Source of the DNA: an uncultured Eubacteriales bacterium
GTDB lineage: Bacteria; Bacillota; Clostridia; Oscillospirales; Oscillospiraceae
NCBI GenBank assembly: GCA_900317425.1
Contig: ONGR01000001.1
Span: forward strand, 85,368 to 149,367
Direction of reading: 5' to 3'
Length of the DNA stretch: 64,000 nt
Each line of letters begins with the position of its first letter. Positions within the stretch are counted from its first letter, which is position 1. Made by a program: the position numbers and the translations under genes. The notes below the pieces were generated by a model. The model saw only the letters and a program-made list of their open reading frames with translations. It was not told where the DNA came from and ran no database searches. Below, piece by piece: positions 8,824-17,798 of this stretch.

Positions 8824-9744
8824 ATGAAAGCAGCTCTTGTGATCATGGCGGCCGGTATGGGCTCCCGCTACGGCGGCAACAAGCAGGTGGACGGTGTGGG
8901 CCCCAACGGCGAGATCCTGATGGAGTACTCCATCTACGACGCCATCCGCGCCGGTTTCACCAAGGTGGTGTTCATCATCAAGCCGGAGATGGTGGATATG
9001 ATGAAGAACCTGTGCGGCGACCGGGTCGCCCGGCGCAAGACCCGTGACGGCGAGAACGTGGAGGTCTGCTACGCCTTCCAGGATTTCTCCTCCGTGCCCG
9101 ATTTCTATCAGATCCCCGCCGACCGGGTCAAGCCCTTCGGCACCACCCACGCGGTGCTGTGCGCCCGTGACGTGATCCGGGAGCCCTTCTGCGTCATCAA
9201 TGCCGACGACTATTACGGCGTGGACGCCTTCCGCATCGTCTATGAGGAGCTGGGCCGCCTGGCCGAGACCGGCGAGGCCACCATGGTGGGCTATCTGCTG
9301 AAGAACACCGTCAGCATCAACGGCACCGTGTCCCGCGGCGTCTGCCAGACCGAGAACGGCAATCTGACCGGCGTCAAGGAGACGCTGAAGATCCAGCTCT
9401 TCCCGGACGGCTCCATCGCCGACGTAGCCGACGGCCGCGTGGATCTGGACCCGGATACGGTGGTATCCATGAACTTCTGGGGCTTCACCCCCGGCATCTT
9501 TAAGGAGATGGAGGCCTACTTCGAGGACTTCCTGCGCAACCGGGCCGGCACCAATATCAAGGCCGAGTGCCTGCTGCCCAACATGGTGGGCGAGCTGGTG
9601 GATGAGGGCCGTCTGACCGTATCCGTGCTCCACAGCGCCGACCGCTGGTTCGGCATGACCTATCATGAGGACCGCCAGAACGTGGCCGACGAGCTGAAGA
9701 AGCTCCACGACAACGGCACCTATCCCAAATCCCTGCGGGACTGA
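8824..9744 (+). CDS. Nucleotidyltransferase (NDP-sugar pyrophosphorylase family)
   Basis: A 306-residue GT-A type nucleotidyltransferase. The N-terminal signature MAAGMGSRYGGNKQ is the nucleotide-binding loop with the catalytic lysine, and NADDYYG near residues 125-131 supplies the metal-binding aspartate. Such enzymes activate sugar phosphates with NTP; the sugar and nucleotide are unknown here. AAAGGAGGAAG lies just upstream of the ATG. The LCP ligase gene on the other strand suggests, weakly, a cell-envelope role. Confidence 0.8.
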   Translation: MKAALVIMAAGMGSRYGGNKQVDGVGPNGEILMEYSIYDAIRAGFTKVVFIIKPEMVDMMKNLCGDRVARRKTRDGENVEVCYAFQDFSSVPDFYQIPADRVKPFGTTHAVLCARDVIREPFCVINADDYYGVDAFRIVYEELGRLAETGEATMVGYLLKNTVSINGTVSRGVCQTENGNLTGVKETLKIQLFPDGSIADVADGRVDLDPDTVVSMNFWGFTPGIFKEMEAYFEDFLRNRAGTNIKAECLLPNMVGELVDEGRLTVSVLHSADRWFGMTYHEDRQNVADELKKLHDNGTYPKSLRD

Positions 9745-9776
9745 CGAGCAGCGCATAGACCCATATGTCCATACGA

Positions 9777-9808
9777 AAAGCGGAGGACGGTCACTCGTCC
9801 TCCGCTTT
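9777..9808. terminator. Terminator shared by convergent genes
   Basis: A 13-bp perfect stem AAAGCGGAGGACG / CGTCCTCCGCTTT with a 6-nt loop, serving the nucleotidyltransferase and the small Asn-rich gene opposite. Confidence 0.85.
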
Positions 9809-9823
9809 CTATATGATGCTTAT

Positions 9824-9949
9824 TTACTTGTCGCAGTTCTTGTTGTTGCGGTTCTGCTCGTTGCGGTTATTGTTGTTCTGCTCGTTGCGGTTATTGTTGT
9901 TCTGCTCGTTGCGGTTGTTGTTGTTGTTCTGCTCGTTGCGGTTGCTCAT
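9824..9949 (-). CDS. Small asparagine-rich repeat protein
   Basis: A 41-codon gene. After MS the protein is nearly all repeats of an 8-9 residue unit, N-R-N-E-Q followed by three to five N, four times over, ending in a short basic tail with one cysteine (NKNCDK). A strong AAAAGGAGG ribosome site lies 8 nt before the ATG, and a perfect terminator follows the stop, so I take it as a real gene and not a low-complexity accident. No fold or family is recognised; very hydrophilic repetitive peptides of this size are sometimes spore or coat associated, but that is only a suggestion. Confidence 0.65.
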   Translation of the reverse strand: MSNRNEQNNNNNRNEQNNNNRNEQNNNNRNEQNRNNKNCDK

Positions 9950-10050
9950 GGTGGCACCTCCTTTTGACTGGTATGCCCCTATTTTGGCCGGGATCGCCGC
10001 GGCTTATACCGAAAAATGCAGGAAAAACATAATATTTTTCCAAAAATGTG

Positions 10051-10079
10051 TTGACAACGGCAGGAAGCAGTGATAGAAT
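10051..10079 (+). promoter_or_regulatory. Promoter of the infC operon
   Basis: TTGACA, 17-bp spacer, TAGAAT. Transcription would start near 10,086 and run through a structured leader before infC. Confidence 0.75.
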
Positions 10080-10217
10080 ACCTGCGGAAAACAAAGAAGG
10101 TCGGTGCATCCGCCCTCACCTCAAGCGATAAGCAAAGAGGTCAACAGCGATGAAAGAAAGCCGGGATCGGCTTTGTGTTGTTGCGCGGATGCTGTGAGCG
10201 TTCGCGTTTTTTATTTT
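10080..10217 (+). ncRNA. infC-rpmI-rplT attenuator leader (L20-leader type)
   Basis: A long-range stem GCATCCGC (10106-10113) with GCGGATGC (10185-10192) encloses two hairpins (ACCTC/GAGGT at 10118-10141 and AAAGCCG/CGGCTTT at 10157-10174), a three-way junction. An alternative hairpin, CGCGGA (10184-10189) with TTCGCG (10201-10206) followed by TTTTTTATTTT, uses the same strand and looks like a terminator. The two folds exclude each other. In Firmicutes this operon is attenuated by L20 binding its own leader; the position and logic match. Confidence 0.7.
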
Positions 10218-10237
10218 GGAATGGAGGTGCTTCGGCT

Positions 10238-10756
10238 ATAAGCAAGGTAGTGCATCAACTGAACGAAGAGATCCGTGATAAGGAGATCCGCCTGATCAGC
10301 GACAGCGGCGAGCAGCTGGGTATCGTCTCCTCCGAGGAGGCGCTGCGCATTGCTGAGGAGCGCGGTTTGGACCTGGTGAAGATCTCCCCCCAGGCGGTCC
10401 CGCCTGTGTGCAAGCTCATGAACTACGGCAAGTTCCGCTTTGAGCAGAGCAAGAGGGAGAAGGAAGCCCGGAAAAACCAGCACGTGGTGGAGATCAAGGA
10501 GATCCGTATGTCTCCCGGCATTGACGTGGGTGATTTCAACACCAAGCTGAAGAACGCCCAGAAGTTCTTGGCGGACGGCAACCGGGTGAAGGTCTCTGTG
10601 CGCTTCCGCGGCAGAGAGATGGCCCATACGGAGATCGGCCGGGATCTGCTGGTGAAGTTTGCCGAATCCTGCACCGAAGTGGCCGCCATGGACAAATCCC
10701 CCAAGCTGGAGGGCCGGAACATGTCCATGTTCCTCTCGCCCAAGACCGGTAAGTAA
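10238..10756 (+). CDS. infC: Translation initiation factor IF-3
   Basis: A 172-residue IF-3 with N-domain ([15 protein letters not shown]), linker helix ([10 protein letters not shown]) and C-domain ([24 protein letters not shown]). No canonical start fits the ribosome site: GGAGGT at 10223-10228 is followed 9 nt later by ATA at 10238, which gives the expected length and N-terminus ([13 protein letters not shown]). IF-3 genes often use AUU, AUA or AUC so that IF-3, which rejects such codons, limits its own synthesis. The frame extends upstream without a usable start near a ribosome site. It is the first gene of infC-rpmI-rplT. Confidence 0.92.
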   Translation: MSKVVHQLNEEIRDKEIRLISDSGEQLGIVSSEEALRIAEERGLDLVKISPQAVPPVCKLMNYGKFRFEQSKREKEARKNQHVVEIKEIRMSPGIDVGDFNTKLKNAQKFLADGNRVKVSVRFRGREMAHTEIGRDLLVKFAESCTEVAAMDKSPKLEGRNMSMFLSPKTGK

Positions 10757-10817
10757 TTGCAGTAAGTTTTTCCTCCGTCCCATGAGGGCGGAAGGATCGA
10801 TGGAAGGAGAAAACATT

Positions 10818-11015
10818 ATGCCTAAACTGAAGACCCACAGCGGCGCAAAGAAGCGCTTCAATCTGACGAAGACCGGCAAGGTCAAGAGAGCTCACGCTTT
10901 CAAGAGCCACATCCTGACCAAGAAGGACACCAAGCGCGGCCGTCGCCTGCGCAGCACCACCTATGCCGATGGCACCAACGAGTCCGCCATCCGCAAGATG
11001 ATCCCTTACAAATAA
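10818..11015 (+). CDS. rpmI: Ribosomal protein L35
   Basis: A 65-residue, highly basic large-subunit protein beginning [13 protein letters not shown], the standard L35 N-terminus, and of normal length. A GAAGGAG site precedes the ATG. It lies between infC and rplT, the conserved order. Confidence 0.97.
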   Translation: MPKLKTHSGAKKRFNLTKTGKVKRAHAFKSHILTKKDTKRGRRLRSTTYADGTNESAIRKMIPYK

Positions 11016-11048
11016 TTGACGGTACGTTAGAATAGGAGGCAATATACT

Positions 11049-11402
11049 ATGGCACGAGTAAAAGGCGCGATGATGACGCGCAAGAGAAGAAATAAGATGC
11101 TGAAGCTGGCCAAGGGCTACTGGGGCGCCAAGTCCAAGCACTTCAAGATGGCCAACGAGCAGGTCATGAAGTCCCTGACCTACGCTTACGTGAGCCGCCG
11201 CCTGAAGAAGAGAGACTTCCGTCAGCTGTGGATCACCCGCATCAGCGCCGCCTGCAAGATCAACGGCATGAACTACTCCACCTTCATGCACGGCCTGAAG
11301 GTCGCCGGCATCGAGATCAACCGCAAGATGCTCAGCGAGATGGCTATCAACGACGCCACGGCGTTCACCGCTCTGTGCGACATCGCCAAGAAGGCCTGCT
11401 GA
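11049..11402 (+). CDS. rplT: Ribosomal protein L20
   Basis: 117 residues, full length: basic N-terminal extension ([28 protein letters not shown]) and globular C-domain ([18 protein letters not shown]). It binds 23S rRNA early in 50S assembly and, in Firmicutes, the leader of its own operon. It is the last gene before a strong terminator. Confidence 0.97.
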   Translation: MARVKGAMMTRKRRNKMLKLAKGYWGAKSKHFKMANEQVMKSLTYAYVSRRLKKRDFRQLWITRISAACKINGMNYSTFMHGLKVAGIEINRKMLSEMAINDATAFTALCDIAKKAC

Positions 11403-11418
11403 ACCCATCGGAGTTTGG

Positions 11419-11453
11419 AAAAGACAGTCTGAAATGACTGTCTTTTCTTTTTT
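11419..11453 (+). terminator. Terminator of the infC operon
   Basis: An 11-bp stem AAAAGACAGTC / GACTGTCTTTT with a 6-nt loop, followed by a T-rich run. Confidence 0.9.
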
Positions 11454-11458
11454 TCGCC

Positions 11459-11487
11459 TTGCGGCAGGGAGCGAAGCATGGTAAAAT
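11459..11487 (+). promoter_or_regulatory. Promoter of flavodiiron gene
   Basis: TTGCGG, 17-bp spacer, TAAAAT, 46 bp before the ATG. Confidence 0.65.
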
Positions 11488-11532
11488 AAATCTGTTGAGC
11501 CAATAGAATTTTTACCACACAGGAGGAACACT

Positions 11533-13005
11533 ATGTACTGCGTGCGAAAAGTAAACGACGATTATACCTGGGTCGGCGCCGACGCACGGCGTCTGGCCAT
11601 GTTTGAGGGCGTGTTCGACGTGCCCTACGGCATCTCCTTCAACAGCTACCTGCTGACGGACGAGAAGACCGTCCTCTTCGACACGGTGGACAGCGCCGTC
11701 CGCCGCCAGTTCCGGGAGAACCTGCTCCACGCGCTGAATGGGCGGAAGCTGGATGCCGTGGTGGTGCACCACATGGAGCCGGACCACACCGCCGAGCTGG
11801 AGGATCTGGCGCTTCAGTGGCCGGAGCTGGAGATCTACTGCTCCACCATGGCCCGGAACATGATCCGTCAGTTCTTCGGCGACAAGCTGGACAGCCGCGT
11901 CCACGTCATCAAGGAGGGGGACACCCTCACCACCGGCCGTCATACGCTCCAGTTCGTCTCCGCCCCCATGGTCCACTGGCCTGAGGTCATGATGACCTAT
12001 GATCAGACCGATAAGGTGCTGCTGACGGCTGATGCCTTCGGCTGCTTTGACGCCCTCAACGGCAAGCTGTTCGCCGATGAGGTGGACTTCGACCGGGACT
12101 ATCTGGATCCCGCCCGCCGGTACTACACCAACATCGTGGGCAAGTACGGTCCCCAGGTCCAGGCCGTTCTGAAGAAGGCCGCCGGCCTGGAGATCGCCAT
12201 GCTGCTGCCCCTCCACGGCTTCGTGTGGCGGAAGGATCTGGACTACATCCTGGACAAGTACGATCTGTGGAGCCGGTATGAGCCGGAGGAGCAGGGCGTG
12301 CTGATCGCCTATTCCTCCGTCTACGGCAACACCGAGAGCGCCGCCAACGTGATGGCCTGCCGTCTGGCCGAGCAGGGCGTCACCGTGGAGATGTACGACG
12401 TGTCCGTCACCCCCGTCAGCTACGTGCTGGCCGCCGCCTTCAAGTTCAGCCACGTGGTGCTGGCCACCACCACCTATAACATGGGCGTGTTCATCACCAT
12501 GGAGAACCTGCTGCACGACATCGCCCAGCACAACCTCCGGAGCCGCAGATATCTCCTCATCGAGAACGGCTCCTGGTCTCCCGCCGCCGCCAAGGGCATG
12601 GAGGCCATTCTGGAGCCGTTGGGCTGGGAGCGCCTGGCCCCCACGCTGACCATCAAGTCCGCGCTGCAGGAGGAGAAGCTGGCGGAGCTGGAGGCCATGG
12701 CCGCCGCCGTCATCGCCGATCTGGGCAAGCAGGGCGGGGAAGAGGAAGCACCTGCCCAAGAGGCTCCCGCCCGCCGCTGGGTCTGCAAGGTCTGCGGCTA
12801 CGTGTATGAGGGCGCTGATCTGCCCGAGGACTTCAAGTGCCCCCTGTGCGGCGCCGGCGCCGCCTTCTTCAAAGAGGTGGAGAACAAGCCGGTGAAGAAG
12901 TGGGTCTGCAAGATCTGCGGCTTCGTCTATGAGGGCACCGAGCTGCCGGAGGATTTCCGCTGCCCGCTGTGCAACGCCCCCGCCTCCCAGTTCGAGGAGA
13001 AGTAA
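11533..13005 (+). CDS. Flavodiiron protein with two C-terminal rubredoxin domains
   Basis: A 490-residue soluble enzyme that reduces O2 or NO. Residues 1-250 form the metallo-beta-lactamase-like diiron domain (His80, Glu82, Asp84, His85 in HHMEPDH; further ligands His148 and, probably, the aspartate in LTADAFG). Residues about 255-400 are the flavodoxin domain (YSSVYGNTESAA). After a short linker come two rubredoxins, each with two CxxC pairs (VCKVCGY...CPLCG and VCKICGF...CPLCN). One rubredoxin is common (NorV type); the tandem is less usual. Promoter upstream and terminator downstream make it a single-gene unit, fitting oxygen or NO defence in an anaerobe. Confidence 0.92.
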   Translation: MYCVRKVNDDYTWVGADARRLAMFEGVFDVPYGISFNSYLLTDEKTVLFDTVDSAVRRQFRENLLHALNGRKLDAVVVHHMEPDHTAELEDLALQWPELEIYCSTMARNMIRQFFGDKLDSRVHVIKEGDTLTTGRHTLQFVSAPMVHWPEVMMTYDQTDKVLLTADAFGCFDALNGKLFADEVDFDRDYLDPARRYYTNIVGKYGPQVQAVLKKAAGLEIAMLLPLHGFVWRKDLDYILDKYDLWSRYEPEEQGVLIAYSSVYGNTESAANVMACRLAEQGVTVEMYDVSVTPVSYVLAAAFKFSHVVLATTTYNMGVFITMENLLHDIAQHNLRSRRYLLIENGSWSPAAAKGMEAILEPLGWERLAPTLTIKSALQEEKLAELEAMAAAVIADLGKQGGEEEAPAQEAPARRWVCKVCGYVYEGADLPEDFKCPLCGAGAAFFKEVENKPVKKWVCKICGFVYEGTELPEDFRCPLCNAPASQFEEK

Positions 13006-13026
13006 ACAGCTATGAACCGATAAAAG

Positions 13027-13058
13027 AATCGCCTGCCGGACTGCTCCGACAGGCGATT
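13027..13058. terminator. Terminator between flavodiiron gene and trmB
   Basis: A 9-bp stem AATCGCCTG / CAGGCGATT with a 14-nt loop and flanking A and T tracts. Confidence 0.8.
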
Positions 13059-13070
13059 TTCTCTTGGGGA

Positions 13071-13751
13071 TTATTCTTCCGCGTCCTCCGCGTTGTCCTC
13101 CGCCGGCTCGGTCCAGTCCACCATGGTGGCCACGCACCGATTGATGTTCTTGCCCTCGCCGTAGAACTTGGCCTCGTAGTCGGTCATCACGCCCACGGGA
13201 CCGTCGGCGTGGAGGTCCGTGGTCACCTCGCTGAGGGTAAAGCCGAACTGGGGGATCTCCTCCACCGACCAGGCGAAGAGCTTGTCGTTGTCGGTCTTGA
13301 AGTGGATCTGGCCGCCGTCGGTGAGCACCTTCCGGTAGACCTTCAGGAAGTTGCCGTGGGTGAGGCGGCGCTTCTTCTGGTTGCTCTTGGGCCAGGGATC
13401 GCAGAAGTTGATGTAGATCCGGTCCACCTCGCCGGGGGCGAACATCTCCGCCAGACCGGCGGCGTCGGCGTCGATGAAGCGGACGTTTTTCAGCCCGGCG
13501 TCCCTGGCGCGCTCCATGGCCACCACCATGGCGTCGGGCACCTTCTCCACAGCGATGAGCAGCACGTCCGGCTCTGCCGCCGCGGTGCCGGCGGTGAACC
13601 GACCCTTGCCGCAGCCCAGCTCCAGACGCAGCTCCTTTGCCTCCGGCATCAGCTGACGCCAGTGGCCCCGCAGGGCGGCAGGGTCGGTGATGAGCCAGTC
13701 GGCGCAGGCCTCCATCCGGGGAATGAGATTCTTTTTCTTCCGCATACGCAT
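13071..13751 (-). CDS. trmB: tRNA (guanine-N7-)-methyltransferase
   Basis: A 226-residue SAM-dependent methyltransferase that makes m7G46 in tRNA. SAM motif I is LELGCGKGRF; the family motif FCDPWPKSNQKKRR, with its catalytic and tRNA-contacting residues, is present. The start MRMRKKKN is typical of the family and has GGGAGG 8 nt upstream; the frame is open 29 codons further but that part is not conserved-looking. The acidic C-terminal tail (EPAEDNAEDAEE) is a minor addition. Confidence 0.92.
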   Translation of the reverse strand: MRMRKKKNLIPRMEACADWLITDPAALRGHWRQLMPEAKELRLELGCGKGRFTAGTAAAEPDVLLIAVEKVPDAMVVAMERARDAGLKNVRFIDADAAGLAEMFAPGEVDRIYINFCDPWPKSNQKKRRLTHGNFLKVYRKVLTDGGQIHFKTDNDKLFAWSVEEIPQFGFTLSEVTTDLHADGPVGVMTDYEAKFYGEGKNINRCVATMVDWTEPAEDNAEDAEE

Positions 13752-13967
13752 GGCGTGATCCTCCCAGAAGCGGCGGGATACCCGCCGCCAGACGTCATAT
13801 TCACCGAGTATTCTATCATAAAGACGGCGGCTGTGCAAAGGGAAAAATCCAACGCCGGAAAAAGGGAAAACGCCCTGTCTTTGGCCACAAAATCGGGGGG
13901 AGAACCGGAGGAAAAAATGTGGAAGATGCTAAAAAAGAAAAAGCCGAAAAAAAGCGAAAAACAAGAC

Positions 13968-13996
13968 TTGCTAAAAAAAAGACAAGGTACTATAAT
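13968..13996 (+). promoter_or_regulatory. Promoter of the crt-hbd-bcd-etf operon
   Basis: TTGCTA, 17-bp A-rich spacer, TATAAT, about 95 bp before crt. The 340-bp gap around it (13752-14091) is otherwise A-rich and holds no convincing gene. Confidence 0.7.
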
Positions 13997-14091
13997 AGAT
14001 AAGGTATGGGGAGCAGTATGCGCAAATGGTGCATGACAGCCCCTCAAAACCCGCGTAATATGCGGCAAAGAGGTAGTAAGGAGGAATGAAT

Positions 14092-14871
14092 ATGACGCAT
14101 GTTCTGCTGGAGAAAAAGGATCATGTCGCCATCGCCACCATCAACCGTCCCCAGGCGCTGAACGCCCTCAATTCCGAGGTGCTGACGGACCTGAACGAGC
14201 TGGTGGACCTGGTCAACGCCGACAGCGATATCTACGCGCTGGTGCTGACCGGCAGCGGCGCAAAGGCCTTTGTGGCCGGCGCGGATATCGGCGAGATGAG
14301 CAAGCTGACGAAGGAGGAGGGCGAGGCCTTCGGCAAGAAGGGCAACGACGTCTTCCGCAAGCTGGAGACCATGCCGATCCCCACCATCGCGGCGGTGAAC
14401 GGTTACGCTCTGGGCGGCGGCTGCGAGCTGAGCATGGCCTGCGACATTCGCCTCTGCGCAGACACGGCTGTGTTCGGTCAGCCGGAGACCGGCCTGGGCA
14501 TCACCCCGGGCTTCGGCGGCACCCAGCGTCTGGCCCGTCTGATCGGGCCCGGCATGGCCAAGCAGTTGATCTACTCCGCCAAGAATATCAAGGCTGACGA
14601 GGCCCTGCGGGTAGGCCTGGTGAACGCGGTGTATCCCGTGGAGGAGCTGATGCCGGCCGCTGAGAAGCTGGCCGCCACCATCGCCAGGAACGCCCCCATC
14701 GCCGTCCGCGCCTGCAAGAAGGCCATCAACGAGGGCCTCGAGGTGGGTATGGACGAGGCCGTTGTCATCGAGGAGAAGCTGTTCGGCAGCTGCTTTGAGA
14801 CGGCGGACCAGAAGGAGGGCATGGGCGCCTTCCTGGAAAAGCGCAAGCACGAGCCCTACCAGAACAAGTGA
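14092..14871 (+). CDS. crt: 3-Hydroxybutyryl-CoA dehydratase (crotonase)
   Basis: A 259-residue crotonase. The oxyanion-hole segment AGADIGEM, the glycine-rich NGYALGGGCELSMACD and PETGLGITPGFGGTQ are present, with the two catalytic glutamates Glu112 and Glu132 spaced as in active hydratases. It interconverts 3-hydroxybutyryl-CoA and crotonyl-CoA. I use the second of two close ATGs because AAGGAGG sits 7-8 nt upstream of it and only 1-2 nt before the first (14086). First gene of the butyryl-CoA operon. Confidence 0.92.
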   Translation: MTHVLLEKKDHVAIATINRPQALNALNSEVLTDLNELVDLVNADSDIYALVLTGSGAKAFVAGADIGEMSKLTKEEGEAFGKKGNDVFRKLETMPIPTIAAVNGYALGGGCELSMACDIRLCADTAVFGQPETGLGITPGFGGTQRLARLIGPGMAKQLIYSAKNIKADEALRVGLVNAVYPVEELMPAAEKLAATIARNAPIAVRACKKAINEGLEVGMDEAVVIEEKLFGSCFETADQKEGMGAFLEKRKHEPYQNK

Positions 14872-14931
14872 TTGCCAGACGTGGTGTCTGATAAATAAGA
14901 GTATAAAAATTATATTTAGGAGGAACAAACC

Positions 14932-15768
14932 ATGAAAGTAGCAATTTTCGGCGCCGGTACGATGGGCAGCGGCATTGCCCAGGTTTTCGCAGCGAAGGGC
15001 CACACCGCCCTGATGTATGCCTCCAGCGTGGCAAGCGCACAGCGCCACAAGGATAAGCTGGCTGCCTCTCTGAACAAGAAGGTCGCCCGCGGCAAGATGG
15101 ATCAGGCTGTGGCCGATGACATCATGAGCCGTGTCCTGGTGGAGGAGTTCGAGGCCGCCGCCGATGCCGATCTGGTCATCGAGTGCGTGGCCGAGAACAT
15201 GGCCGTCAAGAAGGAGCTTCTGGCTCGTCTGGACGCTCTGTGCAAGGACGAGGCCATCTTTGCCACCAACACCTCTTCTCTGTCCATCACCGAGATGGCT
15301 CAGGGTCTGAAGCATCCCATGGTCGGCATGCACTTCTTCAATCCCGTGCCCGCCATGAAGCTGGTGGAAGTCATCGCCGGCGGCAACACCCCCGCCGAGC
15401 TGGTGGAGTGGACCAAGAACCTGGCCCTGGAGATCGGCAAGACCCCCGTGGTGGTCAATGAGGCCCCCGGCTTCGTGGTCAACAAGATCCTGATCCCCTA
15501 TTGCAACGAAGGCGTTTGCGTTCTGCAGGAGGGCGTTGCCTCTGCGGAAGATATCGATATTGCCATGCAGCTGGGCTGCAATCACCCCATGGGCCCCCTG
15601 CACCTGGGCGATCTGATCGGCTGGGACGTCGTTCTGAACATTATGGACGTGTTGTTCAACGAGACCCACGACAGCAAGTATCGTGCAAACGTGCTGATCC
15701 GCAAGATGGTTCGCGCCGGCAAACTGGGCATGAAGACCGGCGAGGGCATCTTCAGCTACAACAAGTAA
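14932..15768 (+). CDS. hbd: 3-Hydroxybutyryl-CoA dehydrogenase
   Basis: A 278-residue NAD(P)-dependent enzyme that reduces acetoacetyl-CoA. The Rossmann motif GAGTMG is at residues 7-12, and catalytic His134 sits in GMHFFNPVPAMKLVE. The C-terminal helical domain (PGFVVNKILIPYCNEG) is complete. It follows crt by 60 bp with an AGGAGGAAC ribosome site. Here it sits second in the operon, whereas the classical clostridial order places it last. Confidence 0.94.
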   Translation: MKVAIFGAGTMGSGIAQVFAAKGHTALMYASSVASAQRHKDKLAASLNKKVARGKMDQAVADDIMSRVLVEEFEAAADADLVIECVAENMAVKKELLARLDALCKDEAIFATNTSSLSITEMAQGLKHPMVGMHFFNPVPAMKLVEVIAGGNTPAELVEWTKNLALEIGKTPVVVNEAPGFVVNKILIPYCNEGVCVLQEGVASAEDIDIAMQLGCNHPMGPLHLGDLIGWDVVLNIMDVLFNETHDSKYRANVLIRKMVRAGKLGMKTGEGIFSYNK

Positions 15769-15793
15769 ATTTTAGGGTAAAGGAGAAAAGAGT

Positions 15794-16957
<1,164 letters not shown>

Positions 16958-16977
16958 TCAGAGGAGGTAAATGGAAA

Positions 16978-17778
16978 ATGAAAATTATTGTTACTGTGAA
17001 GCAGGTTCCCGATACCTCCGGTAAGGTAGCTGTGAACCCCGATGGTACGCTGGACCGCGCCTCCATGCAGACCATCATCAACCCCGACGACATGAACGCC
17101 GTTGAGGCTGCCCTGGCCCTGAAGGATGAGCTGGGCTGCAAGGTCGTCGCTTTCACCATGGGTCCTCCTCCCGCAGAGGGCATGCTGCGTGAGCTGATGG
17201 CCATGGGCGTGGACGAGGGTGTTCTGATCACCGCCCGTGAGTTCGGCGGCTCCGATACCTTCGCCACCAGCCAGATTATCGCTGCCGGTATCGATACCTA
17301 TGGCATCGATGACGACGACATCATCCTGGCCGGTCGTCAGGCCATCGATGGCGATACCGCTCAGGTCGGTCCCCAGATCGCTGAGAAGCTGCATCTGCCC
17401 CAAATCACCTATGCCGGTGAGATCCACAAGGATGGCAATGAGCTGACCGTCAAGCGCATCCTGGAGGATGGCTACATGACCGTCAAGGTCAAGACTCCCT
17501 GCATGATCACCTGCATCAAGGAGCTGAACCAGCCCCGTTACCTGTCCGTGGGCGGCGCTTTCGAGGCCTATTCCAAGCCCCTGGTCACCATGACCTATGA
17601 GACCCTGAAGGATCATCCCCTGATCGACAAGACCACCATCGGTCTGGCTGGTTCTCCCACCAACATTCTTACCTCCTTTACGCCTCCTCAGAAGGGCGCC
17701 GGCATGATGCTCGAGGGCGCCGGCAAGGAGACCACCGACAAGCTGGCCGGCATTCTGGCCGCCAAGCACATCATCTGA
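16978..17778 (+). CDS. etfB: Electron transfer flavoprotein beta subunit
   Basis: A 266-residue EtfB, beginning KIIVTVKQVPDT and carrying the AGRQAIDGDTAQVGPQ nucleotide-binding block typical of the family. GAGGAGGT sits 9 nt before the ATG chosen; an earlier ATG at 16971 is out of frame. Partner of EtfA and Bcd. Confidence 0.95.
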   Translation: MKIIVTVKQVPDTSGKVAVNPDGTLDRASMQTIINPDDMNAVEAALALKDELGCKVVAFTMGPPPAEGMLRELMAMGVDEGVLITAREFGGSDTFATSQIIAAGIDTYGIDDDDIILAGRQAIDGDTAQVGPQIAEKLHLPQITYAGEIHKDGNELTVKRILEDGYMTVKVKTPCMITCIKELNQPRYLSVGGAFEAYSKPLVTMTYETLKDHPLIDKTTIGLAGSPTNILTSFTPPQKGAGMMLEGAGKETTDKLAGILAAKHII

Positions 17779-17798
17779 TAGAAGGGAGATAAGAAAAA

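Noticed and set aside
9777-9950. The TTG-rich plus-strand frame (repeated LLLFCSLRLL) opposite the Asn-rich peptide.
   Set aside because: It has no ribosome site and is the complement of the minus-strand repeats; the minus strand has a strong start signal and terminator.
13918-14036. A 38-codon lysine-rich ORF (MWKMLKKKKPKKSEK) with GGAGG upstream.
   Set aside because: The promoter of the crt operon (TTGCTA-17-TATAAT) lies inside it, the A-rich codons reflect composition, and the gene would have no space for its own signals. Not listed as a gene.
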